Below, piece by piece: positions 1 to 13,890 of a stretch of DNA of 64,000 nucleotides. Below the pieces are notes generated by a model. That model saw only the letters and a program-made list of their open reading frames with translations, did not search any database and was not told where the DNA came from. Position numbers and translations under genes: made by a program. The first letter of the stretch is position 1. Each line of letters opens with the position of its first letter. Where the stretch lies: NCBI RefSeq assembly GCF_910591885.1, contig NC_063271.1:2597001-2661000 (forward strand), in the 5' to 3' direction. Source of the stretch: Bombus terrestris (lineage: Eukaryota; Arthropoda; Insecta; Hymenoptera; Apidae).

Positions 1-3000
1 CCTCGCGTTCGTTCGTTTGCTTGTTTCTTCGAACGTTTGCGAAACAACAGTTCCCTTGCCTGTTACGTGTCATACCAGAAGCAATTCAATGATATTGCGA
101 CGAAGTGAAATTTAGGATGATTTTCCACGATCTCGTAAACATGTTGGTCAACTTCGAATTTATTTATAGAACGTTAGAAACGAAATTCGTTAGAAGAAAT
201 AGGAATAAGCTAGCATCGTTAAAGTTTGAGGAGTCTGGTAGGAAAATTCGATGCTCCCATGCGGCGATGTCGCTGCATTCTAAACCAAAAAACTAAGTCG
301 ACGACGCCTGCTGCGTTCGCCGGCGTCGACAGATTTCTTCGCGTTCGTTCCTCGACCTCCCGCTGCTCCGGACACTGAACTCCGTGCGGCCAACAGTTTC
401 TTTCCAACCGGACTTGAAAAGTGGAGTGATCCTTTCCCGACTGTCCTTTGCGCCGCGAGCTGACCGGAATATTAATCGAGCCGTTTGTCTCGGCGGTCTT
501 GCACGCGCAAAATAATATTCCTGCTTAACGCGTTTCCGAAACTACACGCGAATATTGATGTCGGTCACGTGCTGCTCTTCGCGCGTACGCGATTCCTCTC
601 TTTTTTTCCTTAGCGCGCCAAGAAATGAGTATAACCATGATTTTATAGAAGTAATCTTTAACGAAATAAAATACATCTCTGTTCGAATCTGCTCGAATCG
701 CAGTTGTAGAAGTCTGATCGAGGAACAAACATTGCATAAATAATTGGATAATATTTTGTATTACGTTCCATATCGAGTAGAAAAATTGAATTTCTGTAAT
801 GTGTTTTAAAGAGGAACGCGATCGAAAGTGAGAAATGTCGTCAAACTTTGATCAAAAGTGTATTTAATTTGATAAAAAGATCCTTAGTGCTTTGTCTTTT
901 AAAAAATCGAATAGAGTTGTATTTAAAAAGTTGAAATAAAGAAGCAGGTAACATTTTCATAGTTTCAAAAATCTTGCGGATCCTTCGTTTTCCCGTGAAG
1001 GAATTTGCGAAAAGATTTCTACGAAAATCCTGAAAGGAAAAAGGTGGAAAAAGCAAATGCGAAGGATTTCGCTGACCGTTCACGGTAAACCATTTGCAGC
1101 AGCTGAGTTGGCAACTGGTCGTGGCTTAAAAGCTCCCCGAAGCTCCGACGACCTATCAGCGATGCTTTTTAAGTTTTTACATCCGTCCCGCGGTCAGCTC
1201 CGAAGAAAAGCACCGGGCTCGATGAATTCCCCTGATAAAACCACCCGATCCCCATATTTCTTCCACCGTTACCGCGATTCGTGCCGCGTGAAATCTTCTT
1301 GAAAAACCACGACGTCTCATTCACCGATTCTGCTGTAAAAGTCAAACTCACGACTTCTCCCATTTTTTATCAGAGGATATTTTTTCAATTCTTGCCACGA
1401 GCGTTGTATCTCTTTGGAATTTTATGAAAATAATTATACAAAATACATCGTAGTTTTTACGTAGTTCTGACGATGGAACTTTCAAAAGTCGTTCGTAGGT
1501 GTCCATAGAAATGCAACGAACTCTGTATCACGAGTGGGTGATTTATGCGAAGATTCGTCTCGATTAAATACATTTTTATCTCGGGATCTAAGCAAGCTGG
1601 GCCATTACGGCGAGACCTACGGGAAGATTCATGAGGGCATGGTTATTCTACGGGAGCGTAATTTTCTAGGGTGGTTGCGGGGTTCGCAAGGCCGGCACGG
1701 TCGGTGGCGGAGGAAATTCTAATTTTTCAGGGACACCTTCGTGTGCCACGGAAGGGGTTGCGCGCCGCTATCGTCGCTGCTGAAATTGCAACGTTCACGA
1801 AAGCGGTGGCCGTTATCGATCCCTCCTTCGTTCCGTGTCGTACATGCTGCCGACGAGTACGTACGTGCTCGTTATCGCCCTCTTCAACCGAACGACACTT
1901 TATCTGGATAAACGGCGAATAAAAGGGACAGAGAGAAAAACTAGCCCGATATCACGACGTATGAGAGACGAGCTTTCCTTCATCGAGGCCAGTTTCACCC
2001 TTATTACGCTTTCTGCTAAGGGGGATGAATCGCTGTACCCCGGCCCGCCTTATAGAACTTTTCTTTTCTTTCTTTGAATTATTCAATCTACTACTTTAGT
2101 CAGCCGGCTTTGGTTTCAATTTTCCGCGTACTCGTAACCGCAGGTAAAATATCCTTCGAGGTACACACGAGGAAACAAGGGAATTGACCTGCTAACTAGT
2201 TGTACACAGTGGAACAGGTTTGTCACGATCAGACAGAGAAATCGCGCGCGGTGAGAGCCGCGCGAAACGGAGAATCTAAAGGGTGTTTGGTAATTCGGCG
2301 ATCGAATTTCATACGCTGCTTTGTTATCAACGTAATTATTGTTTCGACGTAGTTGTAACCAGCTGTGCAAATATCGTAGAAAAGAAAACGCCAGAGTTAT
2401 CGAGTGTCGTAATCACGTGACATTAATAAACCCGTGGCTTGATCGGGATTCTATACATATCCAGCAAGTTTCTTTCGCTCAACCTTTCTCAGAAACATTA
2501 GCGCCATTATCTTGTAATTAGAAATTCACTGAAAGGTTACGTAAGGTAAATGATTTTCCGATTCCCAGCTGTTCACCGTCAGTGAGCGAAAAGAGAATGT
2601 TAATAATCGAACGGTAGACGCATCCCTCTTCGAAGACGATTTCCAATCGTCTAAAAAATGTTACTTACGCGTTGTTGGGAAAGATTCGATCGTTGGAACG
2701 GAATTCATCGAACGAAACGGTCGTTCGGATCTCGCTGGAATCCCTCTTCTTCCTCGAGTGCACTCGTTTCTGCTTCATCGATCCTCCGGGCTATCGAATC
2801 CGGCTAGTTTTTGAGAATACTCCGAAAAAGAAGGAAGATTTCCAACGAACATCCGACTACGTTTGGACGTTCGAAGCTCGAGCCGTTTGGTACAAGACAC
2901 AGACGTTCGATATCGTCCTAATTCCGTATAGTTTGCAGCCGATAGAACGAAGCGTGTCGTCAAGATAAACTTGAATCTCACTCGCCGAGCTTTATACGCT

Positions 3001-3586
3001 ACAGGTGAAGATAGAAAATTGAAACTGTGGAAAATGTAAACCTTTGAAAATTTGAAAATCGAAAACAAAGCACGACGAGATAAACGCGAACAAACGAAGC
3101 GAAATATTTTCACTCGCGACAATCACGGAACGGTCGTACTTGCATCTTCTTTCGCGTGCATCGTTATCCATCGTTATCGCGAAACAGCCGGGTTATCGTT
3201 GTTTCTGGCGTCCTCGAGCTTTGAGGATCGACCCATCTGTCATTCGGCGCGGATCATTCCGCAGATTCCATTCTCGGATAAAACATAAAATATTACAGAA
3301 ACTATCGCGGCAGCGTGAGAATGATGCCGGCGATATCCACGGAGCTGTTTGCCGCGTTTAAAAGCGACGCTGCCGCGAGGAGATTCCTATAAATTGTGCG
3401 CAGGTGTTGTGCCTCTTCTTTTTTCCACGCGATCGCGCGCGTATCGACGTTGACTTTGAGTAAGTGCCGATTCTAGCGATCTCGCGAGAGATCGAACGGT
3501 GTATCGCAGCCTTTTGCACGGATCGATCCTTGTCGAGCGGCGAAAGGTTGCTCGTCCGTGTCATTACGTTTTATCACTGGCATCCG

Positions 3587-3594
3587 TGACGTCA
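3587..3594. promoter_or_regulatory. Perfect CRE palindrome TGACGTCA
   Basis: Consensus CREB/ATF site; a second perfect copy lies 465 bp to the right. Function is not shown by sequence alone. Confidence 0.35.
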
Positions 3595-4051
3595 CCAAGT
3601 TATTTTCGATTACGCGTACCGTTACTTACAAGACCGAAGGTGCGACGACCCGTTCGCGACACTGAAATATCGCTGCCCCCGAGACGACCGTGAATAATTC
3701 TCGTTCGATCGCGCGAATTTTCTCCGATCTGCCATGCATTTCCTGTTTGCTTTCGTCTTCTATCAGGATATCGATATTAGCGAGATTTTTTGGGATTTCT
3801 AAAATAGAAGCTGATAGAAGAAACGACGTTCGTGAGGTGTCGCAAAGTGGCGAGATTTCTTCGATAACCCTGACGAATCAACTGGAAGAACAGGAGCGTC
3901 AGACCATACGCGAGTCGAAGGTTTTGGGAAATGAGAGGTGACTTTTAGAGAAAGACGAAGTTCGTGGTTGGTGCGACGTGTCGAACGATGAAAATCGCAG
4001 GATTTTCGTGGGATACCGAACGGTCGATAATTCTCGCGAATAAAAGACCGT

Positions 4052-4059
4052 TGACGTCA
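4052..4059. promoter_or_regulatory. Perfect CRE palindrome TGACGTCA
   Basis: Second consensus CREB/ATF site, paired with the one at 3,587. Confidence 0.35.
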
Positions 4060-5879
4060 GGAACAACGCCGTGCGAGATTTTATTTAAACGATGACAAGC
4101 AAGTTGAATGGCCTGGCGATAACGCGGCGTTCGTGCTACGTCAATAAGATGACATAGAAAAAACCGAGTACGAAGCTATTCCGTAAAAAGCGAGATTACG
4201 TTACTACTTCTGTTTCGCGCGATGTAAAAGCGATTCCATCGAGAAGAAGGCAATTATGTTAAAGATATACAGGTCCTGTTTTTAGGTTATATCGATGTGT
4301 AAAGCAAATTCATCGAGGCAGTTTCGTGTCTTCGCTTATCGTTCGTATACGTTACAGAGGAATGAAGCCTCGCAACGACTCGTGTTTTTACGCGTTACAG
4401 TCTTCTGCACCTGCGGAACTTATTTGGAATTACGTGTTTCCTGTACACGCTCGCCTCGTGCTCGCCCCTTGCCTGTTCAAGAATCTCGTATTCCCGAGGA
4501 AACGATTATTTACGATCAACGACTCGTTTGTTCATTGTTGACGTCGTTGGTAGAATCGTTGGTAGAAGGTAATCGAGGCAATTGCTCGATTTTCGATCCA
4601 ACTCGAAATCCACGATTAAATAATGGTTTCCACGCCGACGGAGGATGTTCTCCCATTGCGTGTTTCGGCGTTGCCAACGTTCTGTCGTAAGAACAATGAA
4701 ATCCATTCGCCGCGCATGCATAACCGATCTTCCATCGGATGAAAATAGAACGGTTGGCGAGATGAAAATATCTCGGAGCATCAATAGGGAATTTCACGCG
4801 CGATCCGCGATGTATTTGTATTACGTCCGACCGCCCACACGCGACGCGCGCTTCCGCCCCCCGTGTCCGCGCCATATCCACGGATTTATTTACACGTTAA
4901 TTTCCATCGATCGCGGGATACGGGCAAGATTAAATTACCAAACAAAATCTCCTATGCACGTGCTCCATGACGAGAATCGCGGCCGTTCGTCGATCAAAGC
5001 GTGCGTCGTACCAATTTACGTCACGTGTGATTTAGTCGCGTGTTGGCTGCGCTCGTGCGAAACGGAATAGCGGAGCAGTAGGTAAAACGAGCCTTCTTCA
5101 AAGAACCTCCGAGCAGCGGGACCAACGTGGAGCCGCGCCTATCATCTTTTCCCGTCGTTGCTCCAATTATAACTTTCCTCCGATAAATTATAATCTCGAT
5201 CGCACACGCTTGTTTCGAGCATCGGATGCATCCTCTCTTTGCGGCGAGCAAAATCGGTATCGGCAGTTGTCCCGGGGAGTAGAGTCTTCCTTCGACTCTC
5301 TATGACCGTAACGTCTTCCATTTGTTACGTTATACGGAATCTATAGAAAAAAGCGTTTCTTCGATCTACACCGGTGGTTTCCAGTAAATTAATGTTTTAT
5401 CGCAATATTGGCCTTCTGCGCGAGGGTTGACAACGAACAGATGTTCGTGGGGAATGCTCGAAACGAGTAAATCGATCGGTCGATACGTCGATACGACTAC
5501 GTGACTCTTCGGCCGACCGTGTATCGCGAAAAAACCTCGAACTCGGAACAAAAATTGGGAACAAGAATTTTTTAGTCAAAACTACGCGGCATCGAGCAAC
5601 CTGCACGGCTGCACACCGATTAAGGGTTCTCAACCAACCACAAAATGTCTACTACTCGTCCATGAAGCGATATCATCGTTTTTTCTACTTTCATTTCCAC
5701 GATACTATTTTTACGGCCATTCGGACGGATCTTAGGGTGATCGTTGCAGCTGTGCTTGCTTTCAAGCCGAAGATTCGAAACGTCCACGGAGGATCAGGCA
5801 ATGAGAGTCACTGTATTAAAGCAGACGGGTCGCAACGTTGCCGCATATCGCAGGTTCCACTCTTCTATCGACCGAGCAG

Positions 5880-6320
5880 CGTTGCCAGCTCCTTTTCCAT
5901 GCCTTTATCGCCCCTTTCCATGCAGCCCTCCACTCGTCTCCCTTCCTCCCTTTTCTACCTCTCCTGCGTTCTGCTTTGTCCCTCCCTTTCGAGCACTCGC
6001 GGTCTCGTTCTCCCCCTCGATTCAACGCCATATTTCTTTCTTTATCCGTACTTCGGGCTACGAACCGTCGGATCTAGACTCTTCTTCTCTTCTCTTCGTC
6101 CTTCCGTCTTTATTTATCCCCTCCCTCGCTTCTCCACCCATCCCGTTTTCTCTCTGCGTTCGCCCTTTATCCCTGATTCTTCGCCTCGCCTCTTTCTGCC
6201 CAGCTGTTTAACCTTCCTAGGGCAGATGCCGCGCGGTTATTCCTTTCGCCGCGGTATCACCTTTATCGTATCTGTCCCTCTCTTCCTCGCCTCCCCTTTT
6301 TCACTGTATTCGTTCGTAAT
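5880..6320 (+). other. Long pyrimidine-rich (strand-asymmetric) tract
   Basis: About 440 bp strongly biased to C and T on the + strand, with CCCTCC, CTTCC and TTTCTC clusters. The long open frames across it translate to S/P/F/L-rich low-complexity sequence and are a by-product of the bias. It may be an old simple-repeat expansion, a GA-factor platform on the other strand, or a triplex-capable tract. Confidence 0.7.
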
Positions 6321-9300
6321 TACCCGATAAGGGCAATCCGGCCACGAAGGGCTCAACGATCGACTCGACCTCGATCCTTCTTCGAGATTTGCCACGGAAT
6401 CTCGGTTTCGCAGGATCACCGCGGCCGACCGTGTTGTCCTCCGTACACTCGGTGGAAGCGAGCGCGTAAACGTTCGCACCAGCGCCGCTTCCTCTCGACG
6501 AATCGACTGGTGGTCGAAGAAGAGGCTCGGTCTGGCTCCGTTTCTTTTTTTTTTCCCTTCTTCCTTTCAAGCACGCTCCCTGGAGTGTTGGCTGGCGTTC
6601 GACACTGTCCGCCAGGCTCGTATTAAAGCAGCCATGAAAGAAATATGAAACGGATGACCGGCGGTCTCGAGGTCAGCCCGGTCAATAACTTCGTTATACG
6701 GGCCAGTTGAAGGCATTTGCTTCGATTCTGCCGCGAGCTCTAGCGAACGTTGCCTCCTTGCTTGCAACGTCCACGGGACGTTGTATGAATTATTTAAGCA
6801 TATGAACGCTATTATCGAGCATGAACCAGTTACGTTATATACGAAATCCGGTATATTCGTTCGATCTGTATTCATCGAGATACGCGGTGAAGAAACGTCG
6901 TTGACAGATTTTTCGATCCGAGAATCGTACCTTTCGTGGTTGTTCCATTAGTCGTTTCTAAACTCTGGTCGGTTGGTTGAAGGAGAAACTCTAAAGAGAG
7001 CGAAAGAGGAGCTGATCGCTTCGGAAGGCACGTTTCCTGTTGGTCCGAATGCCTCGCTTCGAGTTGGTCCCCTCTGATCCGCGTTGGTCTCGAAACTTAA
7101 ACCAGATATCCTCGGCGAATCTCGTCGCGACGTGACTCACCGTGAATATTACCAGTAGGTGGAGGTCGAAGGGCAACGTTGATCTGGGACGATTTCAGTC
7201 GGCCCGTATAGCGTACAAGAGAAGAGAAACCTGGGAAGACGCGTCCGCTACCGCGCAAAGGACGACATAGCACGTCGAAGATAAGCTATCGCCGCGCATC
7301 TTTCGAATAATACACGGAATCGAAAAAGAAATTTCCAAGGCGGACAATTACCACGGTGTATTCCGAGGATGTTTCGTTCGCACGAAAGTTGTAGTTGGCA
7401 CGATTAATCGATCGATCGATCGTAGATTACGTCTTGGCGCGCGTCCGTCGTGAATGGGAATCGTTGGTTTACATATTCGGAGGATTTTCACCGCGTAACA
7501 GCCAGGCTAACGAGCTATCGAAACCGCGTGATTCAATAACAAATATACGATCGTATCCGTCGAACGAAAGTTGGAAAGGTTAGCTGGAGAAAATAGGATC
7601 ATCGATTAATAACAGGTAGAACTATCGTATCTAGGTATCGTATTGCTACTTTGTTCCAAATTGTAGACCGGTAATAGCCTGTTTCTCTAGGAACGAACAG
7701 AGCCAAGCAATTGAGCGCATCTCCGAACAAAGACTCGTTCGTTACAGGCACTTTAGCAAAAGTAACAGTTACTTTTTACGACCGTTAATCGAGCGCGACG
7801 CGAAAGGTGTGGGCGCGCGTGCATCACGGGGGTTTCATTATCGAGCGGGAAACGCCTCTCGTTATCGTGAACATTTGGTGAAATAAAAGCTCGATGAATT
7901 TATCCATTAAAAGATGAATTCTGAAATTCTACTAGCATCGTTAAAACTTCCGTCGTTCGCATTCTATTAGGCTCGCCGCTTTTCTGCTTTTTTTTCTTTT
8001 TTCTTTTTATGGTTTTAATTCCGAAATCACAGGTGAAACAAAAGACAAGAACTATTCGTTCGAAAGCGGATAAAGGTCAGCGGTCCGTCATCGTGGACAA
8101 GTTTACCTACAGCGAAGCGGGTCTCTCCGCGCGCCCCTCGATGCCCGATGCAGCCAGACGGGATAATGTCGTGTAATGAAGATTAATCTCGTCTAGTAAG
8201 CACCGACCATTCCTGTATTCATAAATCAATCGTATCCGTCCGATTATCATTCAAATCTGACTGGATCCTCCAGAACGGTTAACGTACGCGTCGCTGCATG
8301 GGATCGGCGAATCGGCCACCGTTAGTACACCACTACCGATCGAATTATCGACAATAGGTGCGACGAAGAATGGTAACCACGGATAAACGCCGATTCTCTC
8401 TCCGCGTGTTTGGAAATCTGGAAACACGCCGGAATTATTCGTGATTGTCCGTCATTTGCCACGCCTTGTGTCAGATGGAATCGTTTCCGTGATTGACGCG
8501 CTTTGCCGCCGCGTCTTTTCACTCCCTCTCGAAGCTAATTTGATGATTAGATCGATACAAACATTCCGAAAACATGAAACTGGAATTGGATTGGTAGGAA
8601 GGGAACTTGGCACATTTAACCCTTGCGTAGTTAACCAACGTGTAGTGGTTATCCAACAAGGCGGTAAATAAATTTGCATCTTCGACGTACGAAAATTTTA
8701 GCGATAAATTTCGACAAATAGGTATTCAAAGAATGGAGGATTCGATCGTTGCAAATTCCACTTAATATAATATAATATTTCAAATAATTTTCATTTGAAA
8801 ATAAAATTGTTACGCAAAAGACAGAAATTAGTAGCCGGTTGTCTACATTAAGGTAAAAAAATGGTTGGTTGGTAACGACGTTTCGAGACTTGGTTTTCAC
8901 ATATTCGAACAAAACTACCTGAACGTCCGAAGGTCAGGCGAATCCGCGGGATCTTTTACTCGTTGGGACCTTGTAATTACTCAGGCAAACGCTTTACCTG
9001 CGTTGAATCTTATCGCGCCTCTCGCTTAAAGAGCACGATACCCTCATTAGCTTGATAGTAGTTTATCAGGGCCGTTTATTGGCCATTCCGTCACATCCCC
9101 AAAAAGGATATAATCGCATTGATAAACAGTCGACCACAGGGTATACCTATATAGGTGGCTCTATCATACTTGGGAAATTCTTGGCCGACAGAAACGAGTC
9201 TGCAAGAAAGGAAGGAAGTCGTTGGTTCGTTATCGCTAGCCCTCTTTTATTCCCACTGGCTTATGATAATGACGAATACATATTTCTAGCGATTCGCTTT

Positions 9301-9425
9301 ATGGACCGTAGGAACTCAGCCACTTAACCGATTTCAACGAGATAGCTTTGGCGAACGACCTCTTAGCCTACTCCCACTTTGCTGCAGATATTTCATCGGT
9401 CGAGTGGCATTTTTTAATCCGGCGA

Positions 9426-9442
9426 TTTTTTTTTTTTTTTTT
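9426..9442 (+). repeat. T17 homopolymer
   Basis: Uninterrupted run of 17 T. No TE body or target duplication is seen beside it. Confidence 0.9.
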
Positions 9443-12400
9443 AAGCTTCTCGTGGAAAATACGATTCAGCGAGTCGACTCCGCCGCTTTTCAACGATCGC
9501 TTCGAGCTCTATCGCTGTGCGTGAAATACCCGATTGCAAAATAACCTTCGAGAGACAATGGGATCGTTTTAATTCAGAGGACGCCGGAGATTGATCGTTG
9601 GAGGCATTGAAAGGATCGTCGAGGACGCGGCAAGACGAGGTCGAGGCAATATCGACGTATTCCTCACGGAGAAAAAAAGAACATTACGAAATCCAAAGGG
9701 ACACGCGTCCCTTTCCCAGGATCGTTGAAACCCTCCTGTGTGTAGTAACGACACTGGCGACCCATTTTATGTGATACGGTGAAATTGTGGCTTCCACTAT
9801 TCGTATCCTTGCAGCATTATTATACTAACTATATGTATTCGGTGTTTGGAAATTTTCGTTTATTCGTAAAAGGAACTTGACGAGCTATCGTCGTTTACGT
9901 GCTCGCCGTTACGTAGCGCCTTTCGAATTTCTCATCGACCAAATTTGGCATTTGCGAAAGAAAAGACGAAGGCCAGCATGGAATAAGAAATACCCCGACG
10001 ATATCGAAGAGCTCGATGTGATTTCGCGGAGAATTTAATAACCCACGGAGCTTTGGAGAAAGGAAATTTTCATTTGGAACGTACGGCGCGTCACAGCTGG
10101 GGCGCGTATCTATTAATAACCGTCGTTATTTATTCTTTAATATTTGATTAACTTAATTAATGTTTGCCGGCACCGGTCCAAATGCAAACAACGGCAAGTG
10201 CGTTGTCCAACGATGCGTTGCGAGCCGCGTGTTTGCAAATTGTCCGCGTCGCGAATCGAAAAGCTTTGCGTATGAATTTTATACAATAATGGGCCGCGAC
10301 TAACCGAGAAACGCGCCGCTCTTCGTCCAATTTACAATTTTGGATGGATTAAAGGGAATCGGCGACAAGCTCCCACTGTATTCAATTTCGCCAAATTAAC
10401 CGTGCATATTTCGAAGCTATTTTTCTCTCCTCGTTTCTATTTTTATCGTAACAATCTCTTTACAAAGTGTCTGTGATTCGACGTAAAGAGAAGCGTAAAA
10501 GTAATCCATTTAGTTTTTAAGTAAATACGAAACGTGCAAAAACGGAGAAGATTGCGGAGAATGGAAGCAAATGGAAATGGTCACGTTCTACGGTCTCAAC
10601 CCAATGACCGCAAACACTCCGGTCCATTTAATATGATAATCGACGATGCGCGAACGCGAGATCGAAAGAGGTTCGTCCTGTCTAAGAACGTGGAAACCGG
10701 TTCTCTCTATCCTTGGGACGAGTCTTGCCGCGGACGCAGCCCGCTGGAAATAGAGCAAGAAAACGTAGAGATTTGTCTCCAGAAGATTACCGCGCAATGT
10801 ACCGTGGCGTGATCGTAAATTTCGTTTCCACGCGATCACACTGTTCGATCGCGACGCATCTTCTGTTATGACCGCTGCTTATCGCCTTCGAATTTTCTTC
10901 TAATTCGATGGCATGCAAAGTGCCTTTGATCGTAAACCAGTCGCTGGATATCCGCATGCAAAACTTATTCCTAGTAATCGGGCTTCGAACTTTGCAATTT
11001 CAATTTTGCAAGATTTGCTGATTTTCTTCGCATAATCTTAACATAATGAATTCGGATGCTTTTCTGAAAGTTATTATTAGTACAATAATTTATCTTTTGT
11101 CATTTAGTCGCTTTGGAATTATGACAGATTCTAATTTTTACCAATCGCCGAAAGAAATATCTTTGTAAATACCTTTCTATATACCGCAGCGTAAATTCGT
11201 CTATCTCCAACCTTCCCGTTCGTCGAATCTAACGTACCTGTACCTTCGTGCTCTTTACGTAACTCGTACGATGATCGTTATACCGTTATTCGTCCCTATT
11301 GCGTGCTTAAGTATAAATAAATACAAGTACATTATACCACACGTTGCTCGTAAAGAGTGCACACCAATGATCTATACTATAGCCAGACTCGGTTTGTGTC
11401 AAAACAAAGGAGAATTTTCCGCGCGATTTCCGAAATCATAAACTATCGACAAAATCGGATAGAATTCGCGGATTGGCCGGTCGTGGTGCGACGAAACGCA
11501 GAACGGCGAGGTTGTAAATCTCGGAACGAGCCTGGAGCTTGGCGGACGGTCGATTAAATCCGGTCGGCACGCATCGTGTGACAATTAAAAAATTTATGAT
11601 CTTTACTTTCTAATTACGCTCGCCAGCGCGCAAAACGCTCGCCCGTATATCTTCGTTCGTTTTAACGCCTGCGCGCCGATACCATGGCCCGAGTACCGAA
11701 GCTCGCTCGTTAATTAGGAAGTTAATTCCCGGCGACGACGTTAGCGCTCACGAGCGCGAGCACGAGTCACCCCGGACGGTCGCATATTAATTACCGCCGC
11801 GAGAGAGGAGTTGCAACAATCATAATCGCGCGTTCACGCTACTCACCTTGGCATTTGTCTCGAAATGGATACGCGTGTCGAACAATGCCCGTCGCTAATA
11901 AGTCGCCGGCTAATAAGTAATAAACGTTTACGCTCGCGGAACCTCGCCGATGAGCGACGTTTCGTCATCCCTCCATGGTGTTAACACTTTGCTACTCGTT
12001 CGCACGTCGTTCCGAGTTTATATCATTTTGTACAACTTGGCAATTACGCGGCTCGTCTTGTTGAATTAGTAAGTCGTGAGGTGTTAGTCGAGATCTCTGT
12101 ACAAACTCTCTGTGGATACTAATGTTTTCAAATATGTAAATACACGATATGTTCTTTGGTACGACTCGTATCTGAAAAAGCAGACGCGACCGTAGAAGGT
12201 AGTTCGCGCGTATCGGCACGTTTCTCCTGGTAGAATCGATCGAACATCGTTTTCTTCTTGCAACGATACGAACGCAATTTATCGTTTTATCGTAAGATAC
12301 AGCCGCTTATAATTACCGTTGATCATCATTAAAAATAAATTGCTGGAAGCTGAGAGGCGATAATCTACGAGCCGTTAAACTTCTCTTCTCAGAGAACTTG

Positions 12401-12981
12401 AAGTACGTAGATTCCAAGAAATTCTGGTTAGAATTTATACGATAATTCGGCTAACGCTTTCGGTAGCTGGCTAAGGACGATCGTGTTGCCTTCTCGAATA
12501 GCCAGATTATATTCGTTTAACACATTGCTGACGAGAGACGCGAATCGACGGTTTTCAGTTTATAAATATCTTCACGTTTCTGAAAAATATGCGACAACTG
12601 CGGTAAAATTTATTTCACAGCGTGCCGTCAACGATGTGTTAATCGACGACGTGACTAGGGACGTCGCGCGGAGGTTTTCGCGTCGCGACATCGTGCAAAT
12701 GGTCTCCGGATCGAACTGTCCGGCTTTTCAACGTACTTCTTCTGTCCGCTGCACGAAAATGTGCTTGCATAATTTGCTTTGCACGGTAGGTTGAGCGGCT
12801 GACCGCGTCCGCTGCTAGATTGCGAAACGGACGAGTGGAAAAAAGCCGTAGGAAAAGAGAGAAGAGAAAAGAAGAAGCGTGAAGGAATCCATTCCCGAAG
12901 AAACGCGGTCACGGTACTGTAGGACAATAGTTCGTTAGAAGCGGAGCCGGGGGAACGGGTAAAAAGGAAAAGAAAAGGGAA

Positions 12982-12997
12982 AGAGAGAGAGAGAGAG
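12982..12997 (+). repeat. (GA)n microsatellite
   Basis: Eight GA units, followed about 25 bp later by GGCGCCATGTTG, which holds a GCCAT core. Confidence 0.85.
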
Positions 12998-13890
12998 GGA
13001 AGCGGGTCTTTTTCGCGAGCGGCGCCATGTTGAGAACGTTCTCCCTCGCCGGGCGCGTACAAGGGCGTGGGCGTGCAAACCGAGGGAATTTAATACTCTC
13101 GAAATGTCAAACGTCGAAGATAAAATGTCGTCGAGAATGGTTGCCTGAGTGTCGCCTGCCATTTTTCCGCTCTCCTTTCCACCACCCTGATCCTGCCTTA
13201 TTTTACGATTCTACGAATTTCCATTTACAAATCCGAGCCCGGAGCTACGATAATCTACCTCGAAAAGATATTAACGCGCTCGTTGTTACCGCGTCGGGGT
13301 CACTGATAAGCCGTAATCGCGAAATCAATTTTATAATCAGAACTCAGCGAGCGCTAATCGTTGTACGCGTCAGAGATTCGCCTGCATCGAGTCCGAATCG
13401 TTTATTACCAATACTTTTGTTGCGCTGTCCATCCGACCGTTAATAACCGTCGAGCTGATTTTAATCGACGCTCGACCGCGTCGCTTAAAGGGCCGACGTT
13501 TATCGATGGATCGTCGCGATCGGCGTCGTCGTCTCGTTGGCATTTCACCGGTCTTTTTCCTTCGATTCCCAGGAAACTCGATCTCTGCCGTGTATCCATC
13601 AGAAAAAGTCGGCGTCGCGTCGTGGTCGTTGGACAAAAACGAGTTGAACCGGAGGACTCCGTCCTCGTGAAACCGCAACGTTGCTCGCACGTGTTCCGGT
13701 TAACGTGGCATACATATGTTCGACTCGAAAGGAGTGAACTCGTGCAGCCTCTCGAACTCATCTCGAATCGTTCGATCGTGTTCGATCACGCTCGAGTGCC
13801 TCGTTGTTCCACGATTTTGCCTCCGCTTGCATCGTACAACGGACGTTTCGAACGTGGCCGTTTGCGCCGTTGCAATTTCAAACGGACAAT

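Larger units (their letters stand above)
1..5879. other. Non-coding stretch
   Basis: Mixed-composition sequence with many short chance frames on both strands and no supported exon. A small GC hairpin (CGCGCGG/CCGCGCG) lies near 2,247-2,269. The two CRE palindromes near 3.6 and 4.05 kb are the only site-level features. Confidence 0.6.
6330..13890. other. Non-coding stretch
   Basis: No supported gene. Holds a T17 run, a GA repeat and several TAATTA-type homeodomain-like core motifs near 10.15 kb and 11.7-11.8 kb. 10.98-11.2 kb is AT-rich. Confidence 0.6.

Noticed and set aside
5662..6330. 222-codon open frame
   Set aside because: It coincides with the pyrimidine-rich tract; composition is low-complexity S/P/F/L and two other frames are open too.
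9426..9442. T17 as a retroposon tail
   Set aside because: No element body or target-site duplication next to it.
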